DNA from: Betaproteobacteria bacterium
GTDB taxonomy: Bacteria; Pseudomonadota; Gammaproteobacteria; Burkholderiales; Casimicrobiaceae
NCBI GenBank assembly: GCA_003153335.1
Contig: PLYG01000502.1
Location: forward strand, 11,150-17,405
Length of the DNA: 6,256 nt
Direction: 5' to 3'
The notes beneath the pieces are model-generated. The model ran no database searches. It was given only the letters and a program-made list of their open reading frames with translations, and was not told the origin of the DNA. Below are positions 6,184 to 6,256 of the stretch, piece after piece. Each line of letters opens with the position of its first letter. Position 1 is the stretch's first letter. The position numbers were made by a program, and so were the translations under genes.

Positions 6184-6198
6184 GGCAGTCGCCTGTCT

Positions 6199-6215
6199 CC
6201 CTTTTTAAAATAGGG
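6199..6215. repeat. Imperfect palindrome CCCTTTTTAAAATAGGG
   Basis: CCCT/AGGG arms around an A/T-rich centre, with one mismatched pair either side of the central base. It sits 16 bases before the ATG at 6231 and contains TAAAAT (6206-6211), a second -10-like element without a good -35. Confidence 0.4.
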
Positions 6216-6230
6216 TCTTCAGGAAATCGT

Positions 6231-6256
6231 ATGGGTAAATTGACGGCAAAATATGG
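6231..6256 (+). CDS. Start of an unidentified gene running off the window, possibly an integrase
   Basis: An ATG at 6231 is preceded by AGGA at 6221-6224 with six bases between, a good ribosome binding site. The eight full codons read MGKLTAKY. Nothing can be identified from eight residues. An xKLTA start is common among P4-type tyrosine recombinases, and a position about 265 bases beyond a tRNA 3' end and pointing away from it is usual for island integrases. This is only a hint; a transposase is also possible. By count, 6141-6256 is about 43% GC, clearly below the genes to the left. Confidence 0.4.

Noticed and set aside
1..6256. CRISPR array, toxin-antitoxin pair, restriction or other defence genes
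   Set aside because: No spaced direct repeats and no motifs of such families were seen on either strand.

Overview
The window is high-GC DNA with the codon use and gene content of a beta-proteobacterium, probably of the Burkholderia/Paraburkholderia/Cupriavidus type. This assignment is an inference from composition, a Tat-exported sugar-binding protein and the tRNA-Asn sequence; no species call is possible. The window looks like one end of a carbohydrate-catabolic gene cluster that has decayed and abuts an integration site.

Left part (1-3611): three intact-looking genes on the + strand, probably one transcription unit. First is an SDR aldose 1-dehydrogenase resembling Caulobacter XylB, whose 5' end lies outside the window. 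Next is a PF12831-type FAD-dependent oxidoreductase. Third is a Tat-exported ABC transporter sugar-binding protein. Together they suggest uptake of a sugar and its oxidation at C1.

Middle (3612-5448): the permease and ATPase genes expected after the binding protein are absent. In their place are about 110 bases of unassigned sequence with a perfect GC palindrome, then only the C-terminal half of an aldose 1-epimerase (galM) without its catalytic histidine motif. An intact epoxide-hydrolase-type alpha/beta hydrolase follows.

Right part (5449-6256): gene debris and mobile-DNA signals. It holds the first ~40 codons of an enolase-superfamily (MR/MLE) sugar-acid dehydratase, about 260 bases of unexplained sequence, and a precise 3' half of tRNA-Asn(GUU) ending in CCA. 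A minus-strand C-terminal remnant of a serine recombinase reads through that tRNA remnant and stops in its anticodon loop. Beyond it is a low-GC, dyad-rich region ahead of a well-placed start codon (6231) whose ORF leaves the window. The tRNA 3' half is most simply an att remnant of genomic-island integration.

I see no convincing new molecular system. The main points of interest are the nested recombinase/tRNA att junction, the clustered dyads ahead of the last ORF, and the deletion that joins an orphan binding protein to half of galM.
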